Assembly (NCBI GenBank): GCA_003116875.1
Contig: BCKT01000003.1
Coordinates: forward strand, 3,143-67,142
Reading direction: 5' to 3'
Length of the DNA stretch: 64,000 nucleotides
Source of the DNA: Takashimella koratensis
Lineage: Eukaryota; Basidiomycota; Tremellomycetes; Trichosporonales; Tetragoniomycetaceae
Below the pieces are notes generated by a model. The model was given only the letters and a program-made list of their open reading frames with translations, was not told where the DNA came from and made no database searches. The stretch's first letter is position 1, and each line of letters begins with the position of its first letter. The translations under genes and the position numbers were made by a program. Below, in pieces: positions 55,121 to 64,000 of the stretch.

Positions 55121-55616
55121 ATTGCCTGCTATTCTCGTGTTTGATCGGGACGACGCGGGGATTGATGACCGATTCGACGGGCTGACCTTGTGGTGTGTTT
55201 CACGAGACTAGTCTCGCAGACGGCTGAGACGCGCGCGGATGCGTGTTGCCGCTGCAGCAAGGGCGAGCGATGAGATGAGCAGTGGTCAGTGATGCCGTGA
55301 GAGATAGAGAGATAGAGGGAGACAGAGACAGAGACGGGGGGGGGGAGATGATCTCTTTGGTGTTGTTTCGAGCGGCGCCGTGCCTGGTAGATAGGATCTC
55401 AATCAGTCACGTGATCTCTGACTTTACTTCTATCAATATCCACTTTGCTCTACTTCACGTCCACAACATCCACCATTTTTCTCCATCTCGAGTCGATTGC
55501 AAGCCTGCCGTCTAAGCCAAGGGCCACTCAACAGCTGAACTAGACCTCGTTTGAAGATCCTGCCAGATCTGCCGAGCGTTCTACCGATCGCTTTCGCTCC
55601 TCGGGAGCCCCTTGCG
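55121..55616. promoter_or_regulatory. Divergent promoter, ADAL/RAI1
   Basis: A 496-bp head-to-head region between two nucleotide/RNA-metabolism genes. It includes a purine-rich simple-sequence tract with ten consecutive Gs, a CACGTGA E-box at about 55408-55414, and pyrimidine-rich sequence before the RAI1 start. Confidence 0.45.
55298..55345. repeat. GAGATA/GACAGA simple-sequence tract ending in G10
   Basis: Tandem GAGATA and GACAGA units run directly into ten Gs (55336-55345). It is probably length-variable and may form a triplex or G-rich structure. Confidence 0.75.
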
Positions 55617-57077
55617 ATGAGTTCCGACCGAGTGCACATCCCTCTGCCTCCCCGGCATGCTTCGATTACACCACAGAACGCACCCGTTTACCTGCAACCA
55701 GTGCTGCTCAGTACCTACTCACATCTACCTGACCGCTCCACGGAGCCAGGAGATGAGTCAATGGCCTACTATCGCCCAGCTCCACTGGGGGCAGATTTGT
55801 CGTACGGACTTGAAAGGCGGATAGAACGAGACCCGACCGTCGAAGAGCATTTGGATGGGCTGTGTGACGCAGTTCAACGGACTGGAGGTAATGGGCTACG
55901 AGCTGGGAGTGTGGTCACCTGGCGAGGGATGCTTACACGGTGTGTATCCCTAACATCGACTCTACTGGCTGACATCACAGCATGATGACTGCTCCATTCG
56001 AGGATCGCGAGGGATGGCAGATGAACATTGTGGCTCTTGGAGGCTCCGTCTACATTGAACAGCACGAGCCTAAAGACGTGAAGGATGGGCGGTGAGCTCG
56101 AGATGGCAGAGAACTGACTTGAGCTCAGCTGACAGCTTCCTCGCCTCCAGTGCCAGAGAGCAGTCGTCGTGGGCACTGCAAAGCTACATGGGATACGCTT
56201 TCGAGGCGTACTCGACCTATGCAGAGGAGGGAAAGCAGATAGAGGGCCCACCTGGGTGGTCCGGAGACGTCAACACCAACGTCCAGGTAAGCAGACTACA
56301 GTTCGTTGGCTGATACTCAGTGGTGCAAGTGAGTTCGAAGCAACTATATTCTGCTTATCGTCAGCATCGTGCGATCCGCCATCAACGATATCCCTCTGTA
56401 CCTGGGAGGAGAGGTGGATTGTGTCTTGGGTGAGTGTGAACGTGCGCATACTGGCTGATCCATGTAGCAAAACCTGGCGATCCCCACCCTGGGCTACAAC
56501 GTTGTATCGAGCTCAAGACGAACAAAGTTATCGAAAGCGAGAAACAGGACGCCATCTTCCACAAGTAAGCTAAAGCCAACCACCTGTTGGATTATTGATG
56601 CTGATATTGTGAAGGAAGCTGCTCAAACACTGGGCGCAGTCGTTTCTTCTGGGCATCGAGGTGGGTGAACAACCAAGATCACCGCTAACAGCTCTTCATC
56701 AGCACATCGAGGTTGGGTTCCGCGACGATGCTGGGATTCTCCACGCAAGGCACAACTTTGACACCTTTGCGATCCCGTCGTTCATCGCCAAGTCGGCAAC
56801 GTACCCTTGGCAACCTTCCCGATGCTTGCAATCTCTGCACGACATTCTTCGAACGGTCACCACGCATGTGCTTCCCACGGATCCGATGAGAGACGAGCAC
56901 CATGAGGCTGGACGTTTGCCCTCGGCGATTGCGTGGAGGCTGGAGTTCCAACCGAGAAGAGGGTGTGAGTTGCGCTGCCTCGGAGAGGTTGAGAGTACGG
57001 ACAATCGGTGGGGAGGGATGCTCCCGATGGAGTACGCTCGATGGGTCATGGACAACTTTGGTGAACACTCGGAATAG
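55617..57077 (+). CDS. RAI1: RAI1/DXO family decapping nuclease
   Basis: Nuclear decapping and pyrophosphohydrolase protein that removes incomplete or NAD caps and partners the exonuclease Rat1. About 390 residues in seven or so exons. Marks: [22 protein letters not shown] (split here over intron 1), [36 protein letters not shown] with catalytic acidic residues, [25 protein letters not shown] and [11 protein letters not shown]. The catalytic Glu/Asp/ExK set looks complete. An 8-nt exon at 56321-56328 encodes WC-N of QWCNIV. Start ATG 55617, stop after FGEHSE. Confidence 0.93.
56321..56328 (+). other. RAI1: 8-nt microexon in RAI1
   Basis: TGGTGCAA lies between introns 56287-56320 (34 nt) and 56329-56364 (36 nt), both GT-AG. 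Joining CAG|TGGTGCAA|C yields NVQWCNIV, matching the conserved VQWC block of RAI1 proteins. Skipping it deletes the Trp-Cys pair and shifts the frame. Confidence 0.82.
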
Positions 57078-57141
57078 GGCACCGCCTTGTGACGCACATC
57101 ATTGATATATCTGCACCATGCATAGGTCTCTCCGCATCTGA

Positions 57142-57749
57142 TCACTTCTTCGCCCATTTGGGAGGCTCATCGCCACCTTCCTCCTCCTCCTTGTCTCCCT
57201 CCTCTTTGGTCTTGTGGACAGTAGTCTCCGCGTGTTCGGCAGGAGCATAAACGGTGAATAGACAGAGCGGGGTGGGACCGGTGTTGATGACTGAGGGATT
57301 AGCTGTGGCCCCCAATGAGAACCTACAGTTGTGCTTGGTGCCCTGCGGTACGATGACCAAGTCACCGGCCTGGATCTCTTTTTCCTCCCCAGCGACGATT
57401 GCTTTGCAGGTACCCGAGGTGAAGATGAGGTGCTGATCGACATGGTGGACCTGGATGTCAACTCACGGGGTAAGCGTTGACTCACCTCCTCGCCGATCTC
57501 TCCATCGACTGGGATGGTCATGGCCACCAGCTGGCTGCTTTCGCCTGTCCAGAGTACCGTTCGGAAATCCGAGAACTGGGATGGCAACGCCGTGGTGGCG
57601 CGCTCGAACACGGCCATCTTGTGTGCGGGAGGAGGCATTTCGGCTAGACGAATGGTGGACTGGTGCAACAAGCGTAGAGGGGCACTAGGTCTCGACAAGT
57701 GAAACGAACGAGGACGGAAGGTGGGGAAGCGCAAACGGGTCATCGACAT
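57142..57749 (-). CDS. Cupin-domain protein with mitochondrial-type presequence
   Basis: About 170 residues in three exons. The N-terminus from the ATG at 57749 is rich in Arg, Ser and Leu with no acidic residue for 35 positions (MSMTRLRFPTFRPRSFHLS), typical of mitochondrial import. The cupin barrel shows GEEVHHVDQHLIFTSGTC, IQAGDLVIVPQGTKHNF and INTGPTPLCLFTVYAPAEHAETTVHKTK, with His residues placed to bind a metal. The second intron (GTAGGT to CTCAG) joins KHNF to INTGP and is needed for the match. The tail is acidic. The enzymatic role, if any, is unknown. Confidence 0.83.
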
Positions 57750-57982
57750 GATATTCTTGTGGGTTTTGAAAGATGGACCAATTTCAACGATCACTAAATG
57801 ACAATTCCGGGATCAACCGATCCGGAAATCAAAATGACGTATTGGCTTATCGTGACGTGTGAGATCTTCTGATTTCCAAACCCGTATGCATTGTCCATCC
57901 GTCGTATACTGTAGCACGATTAAAGAAACGATCTGCTGATCTGGCAGCGATCTATGACGCAAGCTACGAGAGATCTGAGCCG

Positions 57983-59843
57983 CTACGTCAAATTGTAGAG
58001 GGTCACGTCGCCAGTCTGGACGTTTACAGAGTGGTAAACCTGTAGAATCTCAGTTCCGGCTCAGTGGCTAACACTCACGTTGTGCAGAAACGCGTCACCG
58101 AGGATCCAATAAGATATCGAGGAGATGTTGTAGAGTCGGCCGTAGCAGAACGACTCTGCGCCGACGACCGGTGGTCCTCTACAGTAGATCAGCATCGTCG
58201 AGGCTCGTCCGAACTTTGCTATATACTCACAAGAGGTCCGAGTATTCAACCGGGAAGCTGGTGCTACCAAACATGAAAGAAAACGTCTCGACGTTGCTCG
58301 GTTGAGTACATGGCAAAAGGTATTGGGTCCCATTGACGACATCATATGTCGAATAGACCTGCGTGCCTCCCAGGATCTGTCCGTAGATCTCGTATAAGAG
58401 CTGGAGTAAGCAAGTTGCGATAATAAACACTCACTTCAAAGGGCAAGATGATATTGGTGGTACTGATACACGTCAGCTATGTCTCGGAGACCAAACTCAC
58501 CCGGAGTCAAGGATGACGTTTTGGTTCATCGACGATATAAGGACTTGGGAACCGACGACGAGGCCTGCCAACTCAACCTGATAATATCCTTGGGAGGGGT
58601 TCACATTGGTCAGGGTGACAGCGCTGCTTGTATCGGCGTGGAAGCTGCATGTCAGCTAGAGTCTTGACTAATCCGTACTTCGTCCCTTGGTCGCCAATGG
58701 TGATTTGACCTGCAGTTAGCAAGCGCAAAGTATAGACAACCTACTATCTTCACTATCGCTATCACGAGACAGGTAGAACCCGATCACGGGAGCGGATATC
58801 TGTCCCGCCTTGTACAGCGCGCTGACCGGCGTTGGGTAGTCGCTTATTGCCAGAGACTAAAGGTCAGTACTATGGTTCCAGCCGTAAACCTACGTCCATC
58901 CCTGTGCCCCAAATACCGCTATCCAGTCAGCTTAAGACCCCTGCGCACCACTTACCTCATGTAGGAAGAATCCATTCCGAGGTCAACATCGATCTTGTTC
59001 GCCGCGAGCAGCCCATAATTGGACAGGGTATAGCTGCCAATCTGCACTGTGTTGTTCACAAGGCAGCCATTTACTTGGCCGGTCCCTGCAAAGTCAGCGA
59101 TAGCCTTCGGTGGTGAACTCACCGTATGTTTGTGACGCCCCATCACATGTCCCAGCTTGCAAGTTGGCTTCCTTCATGCCGTAACTAGTACATGTCGAGC
59201 AATCAGAAGCAGCGACCCAGAACGTTCCCGATCCGGTATCGATATCGAGGCTGACAACTGTTCCCGCCACCGTGACATTGAGAGTGTATGCTATGCCGTT
59301 GTTCATCGCGGAGAAAGAGACCGCCGATTGAGTCGTCCCAGGCGCCGAAACCGTAGTCCCTGAGGCTCCGGTCTGGGAAACTCCGGTGATAGTACTAGTC
59401 CATAGACTAGTTGTTCCACTTATTGTTACCGCCCCCGTACTGACGGTCGTGAACGACGACCCAGAGGAGGCGCCAGTGTTTATCGTCGATGCCGAGCTCC
59501 CGGTAGATACAGGGGTCACAGAGGTTGTACATGCTCCGCCGCCTGTTTCAAACCCGCAGAGGAATTGGGGAGGGAGTGAGGTGACGTCGCTGCTGTCTCG
59601 CTTTTGGTATTCACTCTTGTCGACACGTCTTTCGCCACTACCACGATTTCGCGTCCCGACTAGCTGGTTCGCCCGTCTCTGTCCAGCAGAGAACGACGAC
59701 GTGGTCAGCCGTGAGATGAGGCTTGACTCGTCCGTTTGTCGTTTGGATAGAGTAAGGGTGATCGCAGCGTCTACCGATTGTAGCCAACATATGGCAAAAG
59801 TCATGAGGACAGCGATCGCCCGATACAGGGTGACAGCTGCCAT
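57983..59843 (-). CDS. Secreted pepsin-like aspartic protease
   Basis: Extracellular or wall-bound aspartic endopeptidase, about 540 residues. The signal peptide is at MAAVTLYRAIAVLMTFAICW. A prodomain with dibasic sites (RRVDKSEYQKR) follows, then an unusual Ser/Thr/Gly-rich region of about 90 residues. The two lobes carry the catalytic motifs SLDIDTGSGTFWVA and VILDSGTTNIIL. The flap-side YTLNVTVAGT strand and the late SYWILGDAFLHN are also present. It has many short introns. The final exon gives VYHSVNVQTGDVTLYNLT ending at 57983. No GPI signal is evident. Confidence 0.9.
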
Positions 59844-60301
59844 GTTACGTCGTCCTTGAGTCGTCGTGCTTGCCGAATTGGGGTGTAGAATATAGCAGAT
59901 GACCGATATATGACTTGTACCAAACGGCTAGCTCGCAGTCGAATTCTCATCGAGCATGCGCGACAGCCCGTTGAAACTCTGCTCAAAGGACGGGTCCTAT
60001 GGGGCAAGTTTTATCTTCTCGTCCCCTTCACCGCCTGTCTTACTGTCAGAGAGTACAAAGGATCTACCGGTGGGAAAACGGGGTGAGCGGGAGACCGATT
60101 ATGTCGCGATAGGGGTCAAAGGGGGCAAACCCCCAAATACACCGGGACTACTGCGTTTTACTGCTCCACAAGGGCTGCCTAGAACCAAGAGAGCTCAGAG
60201 CTTTGCATATAACAAAGGACAAGAATTTCTTCTCCATTATGTGGCTGAAGCTACGGTAATCTGTTGTCAGGGAGATGAGATTCTTCCTCCTTTTATCTCG
60301 T
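59844..60301. other. Intergenic, protease promoter side
   Basis: About 460 bp. It carries the upstream region of the aspartic-protease gene and the 3' flank of the next minus-strand gene. No RNA gene or repeat was seen. Confidence 0.5.
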
Positions 60302-61332
60302 TCAATCTCTTGCTATCCATCCCTGAGTATTGCTCAATACCGCCGTTCCCACCACCCCCGCTATCCATGCCAAGGTTGTCACTTTTACTCCCCCAAGCGG
60401 TACCGACATCTGGCGCCCACTAGTACTCGCGACTTGTGTACTTTGACTGACTTGAAGGGAGTCAGGGATTTGCTGATCTGTCACGTCTGACCAGTTCGGT
60501 GTGGTCGAGGAGCTACTGGTACAGTTTGTCTTGAGGTAGTTGCCCATGTTGGTAGTGATGTTGTTGCCGCGGATGGAAGGGAGGGTGTACACCCTGCGAT
60601 TGACGTCAGCAAACGCCCTCCAGACCCACTTACGACGCCTTGTACATCTCGTACATGCACCCAGTACATTGTGCCTGCATGAAAACCGAATCAGAGTACT
60701 GATTCAATGCGACTCCAGCCGTCAGGTCGTCGAAGAAGTTGTAGCTATCCGCTATCTGGGACGTATTCAGAACCGAAGGCAAGCAGAGACTCGACGTTCC
60801 GTTGCTGGAGGACATTACGTCAGCACCTTTGCCTCGGCCAAATGACCCACAAGTGAACAGAGCAGGCAAGGGTCTTGTAGGCGCTGGAGTAGTTATCCAA
60901 GATTGCAGTGAGAACGGCCACCAGTGCCGTGGATGCGCTGCTACCCCCACACTCCGAGCTGAGCTGCGCCTGCGCGTCAGATATATCGCTAGACGAACAG
61001 CTCGAGCTGCAGACCGAAGTCAGGTAATTGTTGAGCGAGGAGGAAAAGTCCGACCCATTCGTCGCCGAGCCAACGATGAGGGGGGCGAGAGTGGTGAGGC
61101 CAAGACAGGAGCCGATGTTGGTTGTCGTCATGTTCACGAAAGCGATCAAGCAGCTCATGGATGAGATTTGGGCGGTTTGGAGAACTTCGAGGAAGGCTAC
61201 TTCTTCGCTAGTCGATGAGGTCGTGGCAGCCGCTGCGGCCGTCGAAGTCGCTGCTCGTTCCATAAGTGGATGCTGAGCGAAACCGGCAGTCGCCATGCAC
61301 GCGAGTAGGATGAAGATGTTCACCACCCGCAT
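60302..61332 (-). CDS. Secreted cysteine-containing protein, unknown function
   Basis: About 310 residues in three exons. The signal peptide MRVVNIFILLACMATAGFAQ is followed by an Ala/Thr/Ser linker. A helical region then holds spaced cysteines (SSMSCLIAFVNMTTTNIGSCLGL, split here; LTSVCSSSCSSSD; AQCTGCMYEMYKAS). The C-terminus has MSVPLGGVKVTTLAWIAGVVGTAVL, a hydrophobic segment suited to a GPI signal or membrane anchor. Several N-glycosylation sites (NGS, NMT, NYS). The frame is open above the ATG at 61332, but the signal peptide supports this start. Confidence 0.72.
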
Positions 61333-61731
61333 AGCGGAAGCAAGTTTGGGGGAGGTTCGATGGGCAAACGAAGACGTAAGACTGAGTCTCCCCATTTGTA
61401 ATGTTTGAAAACCACGACCACTCTGACCAGCCCCTGCGATGCAAAGGAGCGCGAGTGGCCACAAAGGATGGACCAATCACACAAAGGTAAGAGTAGAGCT
61501 GCATTTCAACGTCAATGTACAGTACGGCAGTGGTTGAATTTATGGACGAGCTGCAGGTTGTCCGAAGAGCGACAAGTGAGAAGCTACATGAAAAATGTAC
61601 AGTTACGATGCGTGATGACATGTACACAGCGCTTGGATGTTTAAAAGGTGAAGTCTGCTTGATAACAGTTTGTCCTATCTCTCAAGAAGAGTCGCAAGCA
61701 ACGCTACCACCGCAAGCATCCAACAACTACG
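61333..61731. other. Intergenic, no gene seen
   Basis: About 400 bp of upstream sequence for the cysteine-containing secreted protein and the 3' flank of the next small gene. Nothing was recognised. Confidence 0.45.
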
Positions 61732-62025
61732 CTAACGATCCCCCTGAGCTTTTGGCTCGGTCGCCGCGTCTTCTAACTTCTTTGGCAGATCCTTAAGCCG
61801 TTGTTTTGCCTTGTGATAGATCCAGTAGAGGTACGCCTCACTTAGGAACAGAACACCGCAGAGGGCTTGAGTGCGATTACGGTTGTTAACATGTGGTGAT
61901 TTTGAAAACAGGAGACACTCACCACCTAGAGCGTAAACAGTGTTGTTAGAAAAACTTCCGCAAGTTGTAGAAGACGAACTGGTGGTGGTATCGCGAGCTT
62001 CGAGCATGGCGAGTGGTATGTGCAT
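61732..62025 (-). CDS. Small single-pass membrane protein
   Basis: About 75-80 residues after splicing. A Ser/Thr-rich start (EARDTTTSSSSTTCGSF) leads to one hydrophobic segment (ALGALCGVLFLSEAYLYWIY) and a charged tail (KAKQRLKDLPKKLEDAATE). The intron (GGTG|GTGAGT to CTCAAG) joins YALG to ALCGV. No family recognised. An upstream exon adding a signal peptide is possible, since sequence up to 62300 is otherwise unassigned. Confidence 0.5.
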   Translation of the reverse strand: MHIPLAMLEARDTTTSSSSTTCGSFSNNTVYALGGECLLFSKSPHVNNRNRTQALCGVLFLSEAYLYWIYHKAKQRLKDLPKKLEDAATEPKAQGDR

Positions 62026-62419
62026 GATGGATGACCTGGTGGATCGAGGTCAGAGCCTGTGGTGGAATAGTAAGTTGTGGTCGTACTGGAGCTGCCAATA
62101 TCGCAGGCGCGTTGGAACCAGGGATCTGTTCAAAGGAGCCGTGTCAAAGGGAGTACTGTGGACTGTTTCGCTCAGGTTTCGCATTGAAGCTGCGGTCGCC
62201 GGTGACCTGTGTATCGAGCGGCTGACGCGTAGGCAGTCCATACAGCATGAGCCTTTTGAGATCACAAGTCGATAATATGCAAGTGTGCTGTCTGTTCAAA
62301 GTGTACATTGTATTGACTTGCATGACATTGTTCATTGTTCAAAAAATGCTTAAACTACGAGTAACGGGGACAATAATGCACATCACAACAACAGATTGTA
62401 AACGAGCAAGGGATTAAAG
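62026..62419. other. Intergenic, no firm gene
   Basis: About 390 bp between two minus-strand genes. It may include promoter or an undetected 5' exon of the small membrane protein gene. AT-rich towards 62280-62400. Confidence 0.4.
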
Positions 62420-63090
62420 CTAAAGAGTGGCAGTGGCAGCGAACACACCAATGGCAAGGGCGAAAGTGGTACCAAGGAGGGAGGTGAAGGAGCCACGTAG
62501 CTCGACCCGTGGCGATCCCCAGCTGGTAGAGTTGCCGGTGGAGTTTGTGGTGGTAGCTTTCGACGTGGCGGACGACGAGCCTGAGACGACCGAGGTGCCG
62601 GCAAGAGGAGTGCTGCTGGTTGTAAGAGCGACGGCACCAGAGGAAGAGCTGTCGCCAGAGACAGATGTAGGTGACGAAGAGTCCGAGCTGGAGCTGCTGG
62701 AAGCTTCATAAATGCTACCTGTGGCGTAGAACATCTGTACAACGTCAGCGGTGAGCCTTGGGATGTTAGAAGAGACTCACCGAGATGATGTACTGCGCTT
62801 GGTAGATGTTTCCGGCGTAGGTCGAGTTGTTGCAAGTGTTGGTCACGCATTGGAGGGAGGTGTTTTCGAGAGCAGTGCTAAGTTGTGTTAGGGTTACATC
62901 CGTCCACCTCGAAGAAGAGGAGACTCACTTGGGTACCGTGGTCATCGACGAGTTGAATCCCTGAAGACATCCGATGACACAGTTGTAGTCATTCGACACC
63001 CAGTCAGGATAAGCACTTGTCGCTGCATCTTGCGCCAGAGCACCCAGTAGGGAGGTAAACACCAGAGGTAGGGTTAAGAAGGCGAACATT
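62420..63090 (-). CDS. Small secreted, probably GPI-anchored Cys protein
   Basis: About 190 residues in three exons. The signal peptide MFAFLTLPLVFTSLLGALAQ precedes a short domain with four cysteines in two pairs (DYNCVIGCLQGF and LQCVTNTCNNS), spacing reminiscent of but shorter than CFEM domains. A long Ser/Thr region follows. The C-terminus LRGSFTSLLGTTFALAIGVF is hydrophobic and suits a GPI signal. The splice pattern is regular. It is probably a cell-wall or plasma-membrane surface protein. Confidence 0.75.
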
Positions 63091-63619
63091 TTGTCGTTAG
63101 GGCAAGTGGTGTGGACGGAGATATACTGCTCTTATGGGGTAGGACTCGGACCGCCTGGGTGTCTGGTGTAATTGTGAGACAGTCTGGGAGACGAAATGCG
63201 CGCAGTAGATGTGGTCGAGCGCAGTCGTGAGAGGTGAGAGATAACACCCATCCCCATTGCACTCATCTTCACTTAGCGTGGTGCTCTAAATCACAGAACC
63301 GTCCTCCTTGCATGGTCCTTGGGGTAGATTGTCAAAGGATCCCGCGGCGATATCGGTATCATCGGCAGTGAAACTTAGGGGGTCGGATATCCTTTCATCT
63401 ACCCCCGGGGTGAGATGAAACAAGTCGCAGACGACTGTAGGAGGATGGGTCTCTCTACGATCGGGCCGCCCCTTGTAGTAGATCTTTCACGTGAATATCA
63501 CGTGCGCCTCTCCGCACGACCCAGTACGATTTTACATCGGTGGTACAACAAACGAGCACAGACGGGCAAGGGCTCAACACATCGACGAGCCGTTGGTACA
63601 CTTCCTCGCGGGTTATGGA
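63091..63619. other. Intergenic, no gene seen
   Basis: About 530 bp. It holds the upstream region of the secreted Cys protein gene and the 3' flank of the edge gene. A plus-strand frame at 63415-63813 overlaps the edge gene antisense and is not supported. Confidence 0.5.
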
Positions 63620-64000
63620 TTAACCCGACGAGCGACTCGACTGCTGAGCCATATGCTTCTCGTACAGATCCCTCTTCTGCTTCAAAAGATCTGCTTGACT
63701 GGCAAGCTCCTTTTCCGTCATCGTCCAGTTTGCCGTTTGCGCGAGTTTCTGAACTTCCATCGGTGCGTCATGACGAGACATCTGTGAGTTGGTCAAGGAA
63801 TCCACCAGGCTAGCTGCGGTCCACTCCTTCGAAACGCCTGGTGGCAGGTTGACTGTGGGGTGGTCAGAAACAGATTCAAGTTAGTGATCCCACTTACACT
63901 TCTCCAGTGCGTCGATAGTGCTTTCGTAGGCTGCGGAACGTGTGGCATCCTTTGCAGTGCTGTCAGACAGTTCGGACACCCAGCGACTCTTGTCAAACTT
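63620..64000 (-). CDS. Hydrophilic helical protein, C-terminal part (truncated by window edge)
   Basis: Only the last two exons are present; the gene continues past 64000. The readable part is about 110 residues. It starts KFDKSRWVSELSDSTAKDA, and an intron (GTAAGT to CCACAG) joins DALEK to FNLPPGVSKEW. The end is a helical, charged segment (WTMTEKELASQADLLKQKR) finishing AQQSSRSSG. There is no membrane segment. No family can be named from this portion. Confidence 0.7.

Noticed and set aside
60070..60300. Plus-strand open frame in the protease promoter
   Set aside because: Short, no motif, and no ATG-led extension with intron support.

Overview
This window is nuclear DNA of a basidiomycete yeast, most likely Tremellomycetes (Cryptococcus/Saitozyma-like). 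Genes are dense and most are split by very short GT-AG introns, about 32-60 nt, with CTGAC or CTAAC branch points just before the acceptor. GC content is moderate, coding sequence favours C-ending codons, and the protein set is fungal (Zn2Cys6 factors, RAI1, DHHC transferase, Sur7/PalI protein, ARO8-type aminotransferase). It is draft assembly: Ns occur at 626, 2027-2032 and 6935.

Layout. 1-3428: gene-poor, with a 52-nt inverted repeat pair, small CAAAT-loop palindromes and a diverged direct repeat. 3.4-21 kb: metabolic genes, namely a PEP-mutase/isocitrate-lyase-fold enzyme, a class I aminotransferase, an amino-acid permease, a D-2-hydroxyacid dehydrogenase, two divergent short-chain dehydrogenases (SDRs), a flavin monooxygenase, an alpha/beta hydrolase and a Zn2Cys6 regulator. 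This set could serve amino-acid uptake and catabolism. 21.4-29.1 kb: an amidohydrolase, then a MAL-like trio of GH13 alpha-glucosidase, alpha-glucoside MFS symporter and Mal/AmyR-like Zn2Cys6 regulator. Each member of the trio carries a different lesion: an AT donor site, an in-frame TAA and a frameshift. I read it as a decaying alpha-glucoside cluster. 29.4-45.5 kb: mixed genes, including an enoyl-reductase-like MDR, a sterol-desaturase-fold hydroxylase, an alpha/beta hydrolase, a basidiomycete protein of unknown function, a YeeE/YedE (TsuA-like) sulfur transporter, a DHHC palmitoyltransferase, several membrane proteins and an HSF-type factor.

46.4-53.7 kb: a secreted GH26-like glycosidase, a Ser/Thr-rich secreted protein with possible Kex2 sites, a 710-residue intronless membrane-anchored protein and two hypothetical proteins. 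53.8-57.7 kb: ADAL-type deaminase, RAI1 and a mitochondrial-looking cupin. 58-63.1 kb: a same-strand run of secreted or membrane-anchored proteins led by a pepsin-like protease. The right edge holds the C-terminal part of one more gene.

A recurring oddity is microexons of 7, 8, 20 and 23 nt. Each encodes part of a conserved or active-site motif, in the GH26-like enzyme, RAI1, the sulfur transporter and the aminotransferase respectively. I saw no tRNA, rRNA, CRISPR array or intact transposon.
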